Assembly: GCF_937888285.1 (NCBI RefSeq)
Contig: NZ_CALART010000098.1
Span: 1 to 64,000, forward strand
Length of the DNA: 64,000 nucleotides
Origin: an uncultured Aquimonas sp.
Lineage (GTDB): Bacteria; Pseudomonadota; Gammaproteobacteria; Xanthomonadales; Xanthomonadaceae
Direction: 5' to 3'
Part shown: piece by piece, positions 8,424-16,626 of the stretch
How positions within the stretch are numbered: position 1 is the first letter of the stretch
Layout: the number at the start of each line of letters is the position of its first letter
The notes under the pieces: generated by a model
The model's database searches: none
What the model was told of the DNA's origin: nothing
The model's input: the letters and a program-made list of their open reading frames with translations, nothing else
Program-made: the position numbers and the translations under genes

Positions 8424-10264
8424 GAGCTTGCGATCCAGGCGGGCGCACGCGCCCTGGCGATCCCGATCGCGTCGGGCCAGCCATGCAGACCGCTCGCGTA
8501 GCGCGACAGATAGCCTTTCCAGATGCCGGCACCCGTCTGCGCGTCGGTGTCCGCCGGCCATTCCGCGAATCGCGCGGGGGCATCATCCAGCAGCGCGCGT
8601 CCGTTGGCCTCGATCAGCGTCGTCTGGTCCAGTGCCCAGTGCGGCGGCGGTGTCGGCGCGTCCTGCAGCGCGTGGCGCAGGCCGTGGATCGCGCCGGCGC
8701 GCAATTCGATGAGGCTGGACTTGAGGAATTCGGCGGCTTCGGCATCGCTGACGCTCGCCATCGACTGCAGCAGGGCGGCGGTGGCGCGCAGGCGCAGCGT
8801 CGGATCCGCACCCGCCAGTCCACGGGCGGCCTGGCGCAACTGCTCAGCGAGGACGTGGGCCAATGCCGGCGTGATGGGGCTGTGCGTATAGCCGCTGCGG
8901 TCGGGCGGCGCAGGGCGCCGGTGGCCGATGCCAAGCGGCAGCTCGACCAGCATGCCCTCACGGTGCACGCAGCCGAGCTGCGCGCAGAACACGCCGTCCT
9001 CGCCGCGGCCGCGCGGCGGCACCGCCGGCATCAGCTGGCTGCCGTCGATCATGAAGGGCGTGACGCCGCAGCTGTCGAGCCGACGGAAGCGCGAGGACAC
9101 CTGCGCCACCGCCGGGCGCTGCATCGCGGCGGCATAGGCGTGGTGACTGGCGAACGCGGCCGGCCGGGCGCCGGCGGGCAGACTGAGCAGCCACAGCAGG
9201 CCCATCGCGCAGGTGTCACCGCGATGCCCATGGGTGCTGGCCGTCACGCGTCCCTGTGGCCCCAGCCGCGGCAGCGCAGCGGGCGCAAGCCCCGCCAGCG
9301 CCGCGGTGTCGATCCGCGTGGAGGGCGCGCTCAGCAGCTGCGACAGCGTGGCGCCGCATAGTGCGGAATGTGCAGCCAGAGGATCGGTGTCGGACTCGCG
9401 GCCGGACCCCAGCGCCTCGTCAACGCTGGCGAAGAAGGCCGGCGTCTCGGCCTGATCAAGCAGCTGCAGCCCGGGCTTCCAATGTGGATGCCAGCGCAGC
9501 GGGAACAGGTGGTCATCGTCCAGCAGCGCGTAACGCTCGCCGGCCCCCAGCAGGTGCATCCAGTTGAGGCTCACCCCGTAATCGCCGTGGTAGCCAAGCT
9601 CGGCGCCGCAGTCGCCGAGCAGATGGCCGAGTCCCTCGGCATGTTCGGGCAGGGCGTCGACCAGCTCCTGCAGATGACGTGTCTGGCGGGCGCGATCGAA
9701 ATGCGCGACCGCGCAGCCCGAGGACGCGGCGAAGGCCGCGAGGGCTTCGCGATTGAGGGCGACAGCCTGCGGGTCGCGGCTCATGTCCACGAGCACGTAG
9801 CGATGCCCGCTGCGCCAGCGCAGCGCGTGGTCACGCAGGCTGTCGAGCAGCGCGGACAGCGCGCGCGGACGCTCGCAGGTGCGGATGATCAGGGTGCGGA
9901 ACGGGGCCGCGCTGGCGGCTGGCGCCGCGCGGAGTGCGTCCAGCCAGGCATCGGCGCGCAGCAGCAGGCCTCGCTGCGCCAGATCCTGCAGTACACCGCG
10001 CACCGCGGACTCCTGTCCGTGCAGGCCGCCGAACCGAGCGCAGACGTTCTGCACATGGCGCTCGATCGGCGCGAATGCGGCACAGGCTTGCAGCGCCTGC
10101 AGCACGTTCGCGGCCAGTACCGCGGTGCGCCCGCTTTCGCGCTCGCGAACCACGAACTGGTCGCTGCCGAGGGGATGCGCGTCCAGCGGCGCGGCGGCGT
10201 ACAGCGGTGCATCGGCGGCACTGCGCGTCTGCCCGAGATCGAGGCCATAGCTGCCCCAGCTCAC
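8420..10264 (-). CDS. Large glycosyltransferase-like protein with an N-terminal PqqD-like region
   Basis: A 614-residue cytoplasmic protein without membrane segments. Residues about 30-105 (DQFVVRERESGRTAVL, then VRGVLQDLAQRGLLLRAD) resemble the winged-helix PqqD/RRE-like domain that often regulates or positions substrates. Residues about 120-430 look like a divergent GT-A glycosyltransferase: FRTLIIRTCERPRALSALL, the acidic YALLDDDH motif (246-252) and a GEDGVF motif (421-426) matching the acceptor-site ED. The remaining 170 residues are helical and unassigned. It overlaps its neighbours by 4 bp on both sides, so it is translated with the glycan operon. A sugar-transferase role is inferred; the donor is unknown. 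Confidence 0.6.
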   Translation of the reverse strand: MSWGSYGLDLGQTRSAADAPLYAAAPLDAHPLGSDQFVVRERESGRTAVLAANVLQALQACAAFAPIERHVQNVCARFGGLHGQESAVRGVLQDLAQRGLLLRADAWLDALRAAPAASAAPFRTLIIRTCERPRALSALLDSLRDHALRWRSGHRYVLVDMSRDPQAVALNREALAAFAASSGCAVAHFDRARQTRHLQELVDALPEHAEGLGHLLGDCGAELGYHGDYGVSLNWMHLLGAGERYALLDDDHLFPLRWHPHWKPGLQLLDQAETPAFFASVDEALGSGRESDTDPLAAHSALCGATLSQLLSAPSTRIDTAALAGLAPAALPRLGPQGRVTASTHGHRGDTCAMGLLWLLSLPAGARPAAFASHHAYAAAMQRPAVAQVSSRFRRLDSCGVTPFMIDGSQLMPAVPPRGRGEDGVFCAQLGCVHREGMLVELPLGIGHRRPAPPDRSGYTHSPITPALAHVLAEQLRQAARGLAGADPTLRLRATAALLQSMASVSDAEAAEFLKSSLIELRAGAIHGLRHALQDAPTPPPHWALDQTTLIEANGRALLDDAPARFAEWPADTDAQTGAGIWKGYLSRYASGLHGWPDAIGIARARAPAWIASS

Positions 10265-11139
10265 ACGCGATCTCCGTGCCCCTCGATACCGGCAAGCTGC
10301 CGCCTCAGCGCTTCGACCTCACGCTCCAGCGCCTGGATGCGATGGCCGGCCGCCATGTTCTTGCGGATCTCCTGGTTGTAGTGGGCGTAGACGCTCTCTT
10401 CCGCGTCGCCGAACAGGTGCAGGGCCGGCAGCGCCGGCAGCGGCTGCAGCGCGCAGGCGGCGATGTAGTACAGCGGCGGATAGGCCATGCCCTCGCTCAA
10501 GCCGCCCTCGCGGGCCAGGGTGGCCGCGGCCGGCCTGCCGGTATCCGCATCCAGCGCCCACAGCGCCGACTGGAACAGCAGCTTCTGCGCGTACAGGCGA
10601 CGGTGCGGAAAGAGGCCGGCCAACAGGGCCTCGAACTCCTCGCGGTAGAGCTCGCGCACGTGGTGTTCGTTGTGGAACTGAGGGATATCCGTGTAGTTGC
10701 GTTTGTCCGGCGTCGACACCAGCAGCAGGCCGCCGGGCGCCAGCAGGCGGCGGAAGCCCTGCAGCATGGTGTCCTGGGCGTGCAGGTGCTCCAGCGTCTC
10801 GAAGCTCAGGATCAGGTCGAAGCTCTGGGCGGGCAGGTGCTCCAGCGCGGTGACGTCGGCCTGTTCGAAACGCAGGTTCGGCTGCGCATAGCGGGCGCGG
10901 GCATGTGCGATGGCTTGCTCGGATACATCGAGGCCCAGCACGGATTCCGCAACGCTGGCGACGAGGGCCGAGCCATAGCCTTCGCCGCAGGCGGCATCAA
11001 GCACGCGTTTGCCGCGCGCCAGCGGCTGCGCAAAGGCGTAGCGGTGGTAGTGCTCGTACCAGATCTCACGCACGCATTCAGGCGTGAAGCGTTCGCCGGT
11101 GAATTCCAGCGCCGGCGTCGATTCGCTCATCGCGGACAA
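10261..11139 (-). CDS. Class I SAM-dependent methyltransferase with C-terminal coiled coil
   Basis: A 292-residue protein. The SAM-binding motif RVLDAACGEGYGS (about 45-57), LGLDVSEQAIAHARARY and FDLILSFETLEHL mark a class I methyltransferase of the type that modifies surface polysaccharides. HEHHVREL-like residues (NEHHVREL) follow motif IV. The last 35 residues (RIQALEREVEALRRQLAG) form a heptad coiled coil, as in chain-terminating methyltransferases that sense length. The stop overlaps the next start (ATGA). The acceptor is probably the growing glycan; capping of chain ends is possible but unproven. Confidence 0.8.
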   Translation of the reverse strand: MSAMSESTPALEFTGERFTPECVREIWYEHYHRYAFAQPLARGKRVLDAACGEGYGSALVASVAESVLGLDVSEQAIAHARARYAQPNLRFEQADVTALEHLPAQSFDLILSFETLEHLHAQDTMLQGFRRLLAPGGLLLVSTPDKRNYTDIPQFHNEHHVRELYREEFEALLAGLFPHRRLYAQKLLFQSALWALDADTGRPAAATLAREGGLSEGMAYPPLYYIAACALQPLPALPALHLFGDAEESVYAHYNQEIRKNMAAGHRIQALEREVEALRRQLAGIEGHGDRV

Positions 11140-11150
11140 CCTCGGATTGG

Positions 11151-12026
11151 TTATTGGAACAACTGACCCTGCAGGCCGGTAGCGTCGGGCTGACCGGCGG
11201 CCAGCGCGGCGTAGCGCTCGACCACGCGCAGGCGCAGGGGCTTGATCGGGTCCGCCATGATGAACTCGGCAACGCGGCGGTTGTAGTCCGGGTAGCGGTT
11301 CAGGAGCCGCGTGAGATTGCCGCCTCCGGGCGCAAGCCCTTCAAGGCTGAAGGAGGCGCCGCCCTCATGACCGACGAACGCGTCGGCGCAGAGCACATTG
11401 CGCCAGCCGTGGCCCTCGGCGCGCAGGCAGAAGTCGTTCTCCTCGCCATAGCCGCGCCCGAAGGTCTCGGCATCGAAGACACCGATGCGGTCGAGGCAGG
11501 CGCGGCGGATCGCCATGCAGAAGCCGACGCCGGTCGGCAGATCGAGGTACGCATCGCGACAGGCGTCGAGGCAGGCGCGCGCCCACCGGTCGGGATCATC
11601 GGGCAGCGGCCCGGGTCGACACAGATGCGGCAGCGAGCAGATCTCGGCATTGTTCGACCAGGGCGTGGCGGTGGCGATGCGGGCATCCGCCGCGAAGCAG
11701 GTCCGCAGTCGATCCAGCCAGCCGACCCCGGGCAGGGTGTCGCTGTTGAGCAGCACCACATCGTCCGCACCGGTTTCCGCGAAGGCGGCGTTGACGTTGC
11801 CGACAAAGCCGAGGTTGCGCTCACGCCGCAGCACGCGCGCCTCGAAGTGCATCGTGCCCGGCAGGCCCTGCAGATAGGCGGAGACTTCGGGCTCGGGCGA
11901 GGCGTCATCGCAGAACAGCACGCGCTCGCCGGCGCCCAGGGTGCGGCGCAGGCCTTCGACGAGGCGCTGCAGCGCCGGCAGCGCGCGATAGACCGGCACG
12001 ATGACCTGCATGGCGGGCGCACTCAC
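11151..12026 (-). CDS. GT2-family glycosyltransferase
   Basis: A 291-residue GT-A glycosyltransferase. It starts MQVIVPVYRALPALQRL; the donor site includes LFCDDASPEP, NLGFVGNVNAAF and VVLLNSDTLPG, and later GVGFCMAIRR followed by FGRGYGEENDFCLRA with the acceptor-side EEND. The GTG start at 12026 overlaps the stop of the ABC ATPase gene (GTGA). It is an element of the coupled polysaccharide operon, predicted to extend the lipid-linked glycan before export. Confidence 0.85.
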   Translation of the reverse strand: MSAPAMQVIVPVYRALPALQRLVEGLRRTLGAGERVLFCDDASPEPEVSAYLQGLPGTMHFEARVLRRERNLGFVGNVNAAFAETGADDVVLLNSDTLPGVGWLDRLRTCFAADARIATATPWSNNAEICSLPHLCRPGPLPDDPDRWARACLDACRDAYLDLPTGVGFCMAIRRACLDRIGVFDAETFGRGYGEENDFCLRAEGHGWRNVLCADAFVGHEGGASFSLEGLAPGGGNLTRLLNRYPDYNRRVAEFIMADPIKPLRLRVVERYAALAAGQPDATGLQGQLFQ

Positions 12027-13219
12027 GGATGGGCTCCCGCATGCAGCCAGCGGTGTGGCAGGCGCACGCAGCCGAGCTCGCGGCTGGCGCCACGCAGGGT
12101 GAAGGCGCGCTCGACCGTGTCGAAAACGCGCAGTCCCTCCGGGTCCATGGCATGCAGGCGCAGCACATAGCTGCCGGGCAGCAGGGCGGAAGGATCGATT
12201 TCCAGCGCGTAGCGGCTGCGATTGCCGCCAATGGGCTCGCCGCGCACGCCTTCGATCTCGGCCACCTGGCCGTACAGCGCGGTGCCATCGGCGCGGATCA
12301 CGCCGAAGCTGAACTGCGGGCTGCGGCCATCCGGGCTGTGCAGTTGGGCCTCGACGCGCAGCGACGCGCCTTCCGCGAGCAGGCGCGCGCCCTCGTCCTC
12401 GCTGTCGTTGATGGCCACGCGGACCAGCCGGTACTCATTGCCGGCATAGCTGGCATCCAGTTCGGGGCCACGCTCGGCGGCGCTCTTGCGCTCGTGGTAG
12501 GCGAGGTAATCCTGGGTCACGTCGAACACGTCGCCGTAGGCCTGCACCCTGCCCTCCCGCAGCCACAGGGCGTGCTTGCAGAGCTTCTGGATGTGGTAGG
12601 TCGAGTGCGAGACCAGCAGCAGGGTGCCGCCGTGCTCGAGGTAGTCTTCGATCCAGCGGATGCATTTGCGCTGGAAGCTCTCGTCGCCCACCGCCAGCAC
12701 TTCGTCGGTGATGAGCAGCTGCGGCCGCACCGTGGCGATGATGGCGAAGCCCAGGCGCACCACCATGCCCGAGGAGTAGTGCTTGACCGGCTCGTCGAGG
12801 TAGCGGCCGATGTCGGCGAAGGCCTCGATCTCGGGCGTGCGCGCTTCGATCTCACGACGCGACCAGCCCATCAGGCCGGCGGCGATGCCGATGTTCTCGC
12901 GGCCGGTGCGCTCCAGCTCGAAACCCGCTCCGAGCTCCAGCAGGGCACCGACCGTTGCGTTGAGCTGCACCCTGCCTTCGCTGGGCGTCAGCACGCCGGC
13001 GATGAGCTTCAGCAGGGTCGACTTGCCGGCGCCGTTCTCGCCGATGATGCCGAGCGATTCGCCGGACCGGATCTCGAAGCCGATGTCGCGCAGCACCGGC
13101 GTGCGCGCGATCGGTCGCCCGACCAGTGCGCGCAGCAGGGCCGAGGCGCGCGCGCGCGGGCTGGCATCGATGGGCCAGCTCTTGCCCAGCCCCTCGACCC
13201 GCAGCAGGGGCGCACTCAT
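12023..13219 (-). CDS. wzt: Polysaccharide ABC transporter ATP-binding protein (Wzt type)
   Basis: A 398-residue ATPase with two parts. The nucleotide-binding domain has Walker A GENGAGKST (60-68), signature HYSSGMVVRLGFA and Walker B LLITDEVLAVGD. A C-terminal beta-sandwich of about 150 residues (RLVRVAINDSEDEG, FSFGVIRADGTALYG, SYVLRLHAMDPEGL) is the Wzt carbohydrate-binding type that recognises the finished chain. The ATG at 13219 overlaps the permease stop (ATGA); the open frame further upstream is a shadow of the permease gene. It exports a lipid-linked O-antigen-like glycan with the neighbouring permease. Confidence 0.9.
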   Translation of the reverse strand: MSAPLLRVEGLGKSWPIDASPRARASALLRALVGRPIARTPVLRDIGFEIRSGESLGIIGENGAGKSTLLKLIAGVLTPSEGRVQLNATVGALLELGAGFELERTGRENIGIAAGLMGWSRREIEARTPEIEAFADIGRYLDEPVKHYSSGMVVRLGFAIIATVRPQLLITDEVLAVGDESFQRKCIRWIEDYLEHGGTLLLVSHSTYHIQKLCKHALWLREGRVQAYGDVFDVTQDYLAYHERKSAAERGPELDASYAGNEYRLVRVAINDSEDEGARLLAEGASLRVEAQLHSPDGRSPQFSFGVIRADGTALYGQVAEIEGVRGEPIGGNRSRYALEIDPSALLPGSYVLRLHAMDPEGLRVFDTVERAFTLRGASRELGCVRLPHRWLHAGAHP

Positions 13220-14007
13220 TCGAATTCCTCGAGGTGCGGCCGCAGCCGGCGGAACACCAGCCAGCCCAGCAGAGGGATCAGTACGGCGCCGATCCAGGTG
13301 GCCACGGCGCTGCCGGGCAGTGCGGCGAGACCCGGCAGCAGCGTGCGCTGGGCGTCGACGATGCCGGTGACCGGATTGAGCGCCAGCCATTGCGAAAGGC
13401 CGCCGGGGACGGTTTCAGGCGCGTAGATGATCGGCGTGAGGAAGAACCACAGGGTGATCAGCAGCCCGATGGTCTGCGCCAGGTCACGGATGAAGACCTG
13501 TACGGCGGCGAGCGCCAGCGCGAGTCCGCCCGCCATGGCCAGCAGCGGCAGCCAGTGCAGCATGGCGTAACCGAGCTGCGCCCAGTCGAGGCCCGGCCCC
13601 AACAGGGCTACAGCCAGCAGCACCAGGAGGTAGCCCAGCCCGTGCAGGAGGAAGGCGGTGCCGACGGCCGCCAGCACCGGCACTGCGCGCGGTACCGCAA
13701 CCTTGCCGGCGAGGCCGCTGTGATCCGTAATCGCCGTGCAGCCGCGGGTCACCGCTTCGGAGAAAGCGAACCAGGGCCAGAAGCCGAGCGCGAGGAAGAC
13801 CAGGTAGGTGCTGCCCTCAAGACCCGGCACGCGGGCCTTGAGGATGTGCACGAAGACCAGATTGAACACGGCGAGCTGCAGAAGCGGCGCCAGAACCGCC
13901 CAGGCGATGCCGAGCAGGTTGCCGGAGAAGCGCTGCCGAAGGTCCTGGCGGACGAACAGTCGGAACAGCGCGAGACGCTCGCTGAGTGCCAGCGTAGTGA
14001 GGCTCAC
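13216..14007 (-). CDS. wzm: Polysaccharide ABC transporter permease (Wzm/ABC-2 type)
   Basis: An integral membrane protein of 263 residues with about six helices. It begins LFVRQDLRQRFSGNLLGIAWAVLAPLLQL, the classic ABC-2 amphipathic entry, and ends with the LTPIIYAPETVPG and LALNPVTGIVDAQR motifs. The GTG at 14007 is chosen because residues upstream in the longer frame have no membrane-protein character and belong to the preceding gene, which ends at 14030. It forms the export channel with Wzt. Confidence 0.88.
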   Translation of the reverse strand: MSLTTLALSERLALFRLFVRQDLRQRFSGNLLGIAWAVLAPLLQLAVFNLVFVHILKARVPGLEGSTYLVFLALGFWPWFAFSEAVTRGCTAITDHSGLAGKVAVPRAVPVLAAVGTAFLLHGLGYLLVLLAVALLGPGLDWAQLGYAMLHWLPLLAMAGGLALALAAVQVFIRDLAQTIGLLITLWFFLTPIIYAPETVPGGLSQWLALNPVTGIVDAQRTLLPGLAALPGSAVATWIGAVLIPLLGWLVFRRLRPHLEEFE

Positions 14008-14029
14008 GGCTCGGCCCGCGTCACCTCGC

Positions 14030-15031
14030 TCAGGGGGTTTCAGCGTCGGGCGTGGCGTCTTCCGGCTGCGGTTCGCTGCCATCAAGGGCTGGCGCAAGGA
14101 TGCCTTCGGCGGCGCGTTCGTAGCGGGAACGCAGCTGGGCAACGACCAGCGGATTCGCCTCGACAGGCAGGCTCTGCAGTTCCGCCAGCTGGGAGGCACG
14201 ACGCTCGTTGAGGAAGCGCTGGCGCTGCTCCTCGACAAGGGTTGTCTTGACTTCTTCCCATGTCTGGAGCTTCGGTTCCGTCCGCTTCATCAGGCGCACC
14301 ACATGGAACCCGTAGTTGGTCTGAATGAGCTCTGAGACCTGCCCGACTTCGGTCAGTTTGAATACCACCTCTTCGAATGGCTTTTCGGTCACGCCCGGGA
14401 TGATGTCATTCAGGATGCCGCCCCCCACTATCCGGGGATCAGCGGCTTCATCGCTGTACTCCATGAACAGCTCCTGGAAATCGCGCTCACCCGCGACCAG
14501 AGCTGCACGGGCGGCCTGCGCGCGCTCCCGCGCTGCTGCTTCACCTCGGCCTCCGATCCGGACCAGGATATGCTCCAGTTGGAGGGTGACTGGACGCCTG
14601 AATCGATGCGGGTGCGAGCGATAGATCTCCTCGGCCAGCACCTCGAAATCGGGTAGGTTCTCCAGCAGTTTGTCTTCGTGCAGATTGCGCGCCCTTCTGG
14701 CGAGCCAATCCTCGCGGGCCGCAGCAAGCTGGGTATCAAGGAAGGGATCGGTATCGACGCCTGCGGCCAGCGCTTGCTGGGTGAGCTGCTTGTTGATCAA
14801 CAAGCCGTAAACGACCTCTTCAAGACGCTCGGGATTGTCCAGGTAGCGTGCCCTCAAGGCCTTGGGCAGTGCCATCACCTGTGCATCGACCTCATGGAGG
14901 GTGACGCTGACGCCGCCCCGCGCGACCACGACGACCTCACGCGGATCCTTGGGCGCAATCGGTTGGGCGTATGCCGATCCTGCGGAAGCAAGAACCAGAG
15001 TAGCGAAGAGCAGCAGTGCATTGCGAAGCAT
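14030..15031 (-). CDS. Periplasmic parvulin-type peptidyl-prolyl cis-trans isomerase
   Basis: A 333-residue secreted foldase. The signal peptide MLRNALLLFATLVLAS ends in SAYA near residue 22. A SurA/PpiC-like helical N-domain (KQLTQQALAAGVD) is followed by a parvulin domain (LEHILVRIGG, FQELFMEYSDEAADP, GGGILNDIIPG, VSELIQTNYGFHVVRLMKR) and an acidic tail. The start at 15031 gives the signal peptide at the N-terminus; a longer frame to 15106 does not improve the fit. It lies 22 bp upstream of wzm and is probably the first gene of the same transcript, though no functional tie to glycan export is known. Confidence 0.85.
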   Translation of the reverse strand: MLRNALLLFATLVLASAGSAYAQPIAPKDPREVVVVARGGVSVTLHEVDAQVMALPKALRARYLDNPERLEEVVYGLLINKQLTQQALAAGVDTDPFLDTQLAAAREDWLARRARNLHEDKLLENLPDFEVLAEEIYRSHPHRFRRPVTLQLEHILVRIGGRGEAAARERAQAARAALVAGERDFQELFMEYSDEAADPRIVGGGILNDIIPGVTEKPFEEVVFKLTEVGQVSELIQTNYGFHVVRLMKRTEPKLQTWEEVKTTLVEEQRQRFLNERRASQLAELQSLPVEANPLVVAQLRSRYERAAEGILAPALDGSEPQPEDATPDAETP

Positions 15032-15300
15032 GGATGTGCCTGTTCTTTCTGTCTGATGTGTTTCAAGTGCGCGATGCGCAATGCGCAATCTGCGGGCGTG
15101 GTGCATGCCTTGCGCCCATGAGACTCGACGGCAGCGTGCTGCTGCTGGCCAGGTTCACGAGGGTGACGCTCGTCGTTGCAAGACCAAGTGGTACGAGCGA
15201 GCCGAACCTTGGATCTAACAGTCAGCGCCGAGGTCCTGACGCTGACGCTGCGGCAGTGCGGTGCCACAGCCGCATCTGTTGAAGCCGTCTTCCAACGCAT

Positions 15301-15330
15301 ACCGGGCCGCGCGTCATCACGCGGCCCGGT
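15301..15330 (-). terminator. Terminator-like hairpin after the 381-residue secreted protein gene
   Basis: An 11-bp perfect stem (ACCGGGCCGCG/CGCGGCCCGGT) with an 8-base loop lies 17 bp beyond the stop of the minus-strand gene ending at 15348. There is no clear T tract, so efficiency is uncertain. Confidence 0.65.
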
Positions 15331-15347
15331 CGGTCAAGGCTGCTGGC

Positions 15348-16493
15348 TTAGGGCGTGCTGAGTACGCTGACCTGAATCATGGTTTCACAGTACTGGCGAC
15401 CACCGTCACAGGCCGTCTGAGTCAGGTTCAGTTCACCGCCATTCAGAAGCGTTGCCGGGTTATTCATCATGAACGTGAGCCAGTAGGTCTGGCCCGGCGT
15501 CACCTTGCAGGCCGATGCTGGTGCGCTAGCCAAGGTGGTGAAGCGGAACACGTCCTCGTAAAGCAGCGCCGATCTGCATACGCGCAGCAGCTGATCGGGG
15601 GAGCCCGGGGCGATCGGCCGGACATCGCCTGCGCAGGGGCTGATCGACATGAAGTTGCCGCCCGCGCGCGATGGATCTCCGAAGTAGCCCGCCGCGGCCA
15701 CTGCCTGTGCAGTGGCGTGGTTAAACACGTAGGTCTTGCCCGGCTCAGGCACGATGGGCACCGTGATATACATCGCAGCGGCGCTCGCGCCTGGGAAAGA
15801 GCGACCGATGGTATAGGAGCCGACCGGATTGAGGTAGCCAGGTGCGTTCGGGAACGGCCCCACCCGGAACAGGTCATTCCAGGTCAACACATAGCGGGTA
15901 AAGCCCTGGGGCCGAATCAAAGGATCCGGGGGCAACTCGCACAGGTCGGGATTGACACCTACCGCTGCCGCAACCACGAAGCGGAGCTGGGTTGCGGTGG
16001 GTGCTGCGCCCGCCTGGTTGTAGCAGCGCAGCCCCAGGGTGACCTCGCCACTGCCGGAGAACTGCACATTGGCGACGCTGCTTGCCGCCGGTGCGAACAC
16101 ATTCAACCAGCCACTGGCTCCTGAAGCAGGCGTTGCGCTGGCGATGCAGACATCAGCGGAGTTGGTGATCGCGCGAGTCACCGCGACCTGCTGGCCGGCA
16201 TTGACCTCGAAACGACCTTGCGAATCCTGGGTCAGCCCGGTCACGCTGAGCGTCACTGCCGGCACCTGCTGGTTCACAGGGGGGCTGACGCCCTGGCAGA
16301 CGGTGGTTCCGGTCTGGAACAGGCAGGTCGCCTGCACCGAGCCGTCGTCGGCGACCGTCACAGGCTGCGACACGTCAAGGGGAATAGGGGAAAGGCTGGA
16401 GCCACGAAAGGTCAGGGAAGATTGCGCCTGCACTGCCGTCGCTCCGAAGAGGAGCCCGACGGAGGTGGCGAGCACGCTGAATTTAAAGCTCAT
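15348..16493 (-). CDS. Secreted protein of unknown function
   Basis: Not recognised as a known family. The 381-residue product starts MSFKFSVLATSVGLLFG with cleavage expected after VQA, so it is exported. The body is rich in Val, Thr, Ser and Pro with predicted beta strands and several cysteines (ATCLFQ, TVCQG, DVCIAS, LRCYN, DLCELPP, SACKV), suggesting a disulfide-stabilised extracellular or periplasmic protein. An upstream in-frame Met at 16517 would put charged residues before the signal, so 16493 is preferred. It stands alone, with a hairpin after it and a terminator for the upstream gene before it. It may be a T2SS client, given the nearby operon; this is inference. Confidence 0.6.
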   Translation of the reverse strand: MSFKFSVLATSVGLLFGATAVQAQSSLTFRGSSLSPIPLDVSQPVTVADDGSVQATCLFQTGTTVCQGVSPPVNQQVPAVTLSVTGLTQDSQGRFEVNAGQQVAVTRAITNSADVCIASATPASGASGWLNVFAPAASSVANVQFSGSGEVTLGLRCYNQAGAAPTATQLRFVVAAAVGVNPDLCELPPDPLIRPQGFTRYVLTWNDLFRVGPFPNAPGYLNPVGSYTIGRSFPGASAAAMYITVPIVPEPGKTYVFNHATAQAVAAAGYFGDPSRAGGNFMSISPCAGDVRPIAPGSPDQLLRVCRSALLYEDVFRFTTLASAPASACKVTPGQTYWLTFMMNNPATLLNGGELNLTQTACDGGRQYCETMIQVSVLSTP

Positions 16494-16575
16494 GAAGCAC
16501 TCCGATTGAGCCGGCACGGTGGTGCGCCGGACGTACGCTAGCTTGTTCCTGCGGACTTAATCCGCACTGAATACA

Positions 16576-16605
16576 CACAAAGGGGGCCCGAGGGCCCCCT
16601 TTGTG
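16576..16605 (-). terminator. Strong hairpin after the 538-residue secreted protein gene
   Basis: A 14-bp perfect stem CACAAAGGGGGCCC/GGGCCCCCTTTGTG with a 2-base centre lies 21 bp past the stop of the minus-strand gene ending at 16627. It separates the two secreted-protein genes. Confidence 0.8.
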
Positions 16606-16626
16606 AGTCACGCGTTGACCGCCGTA

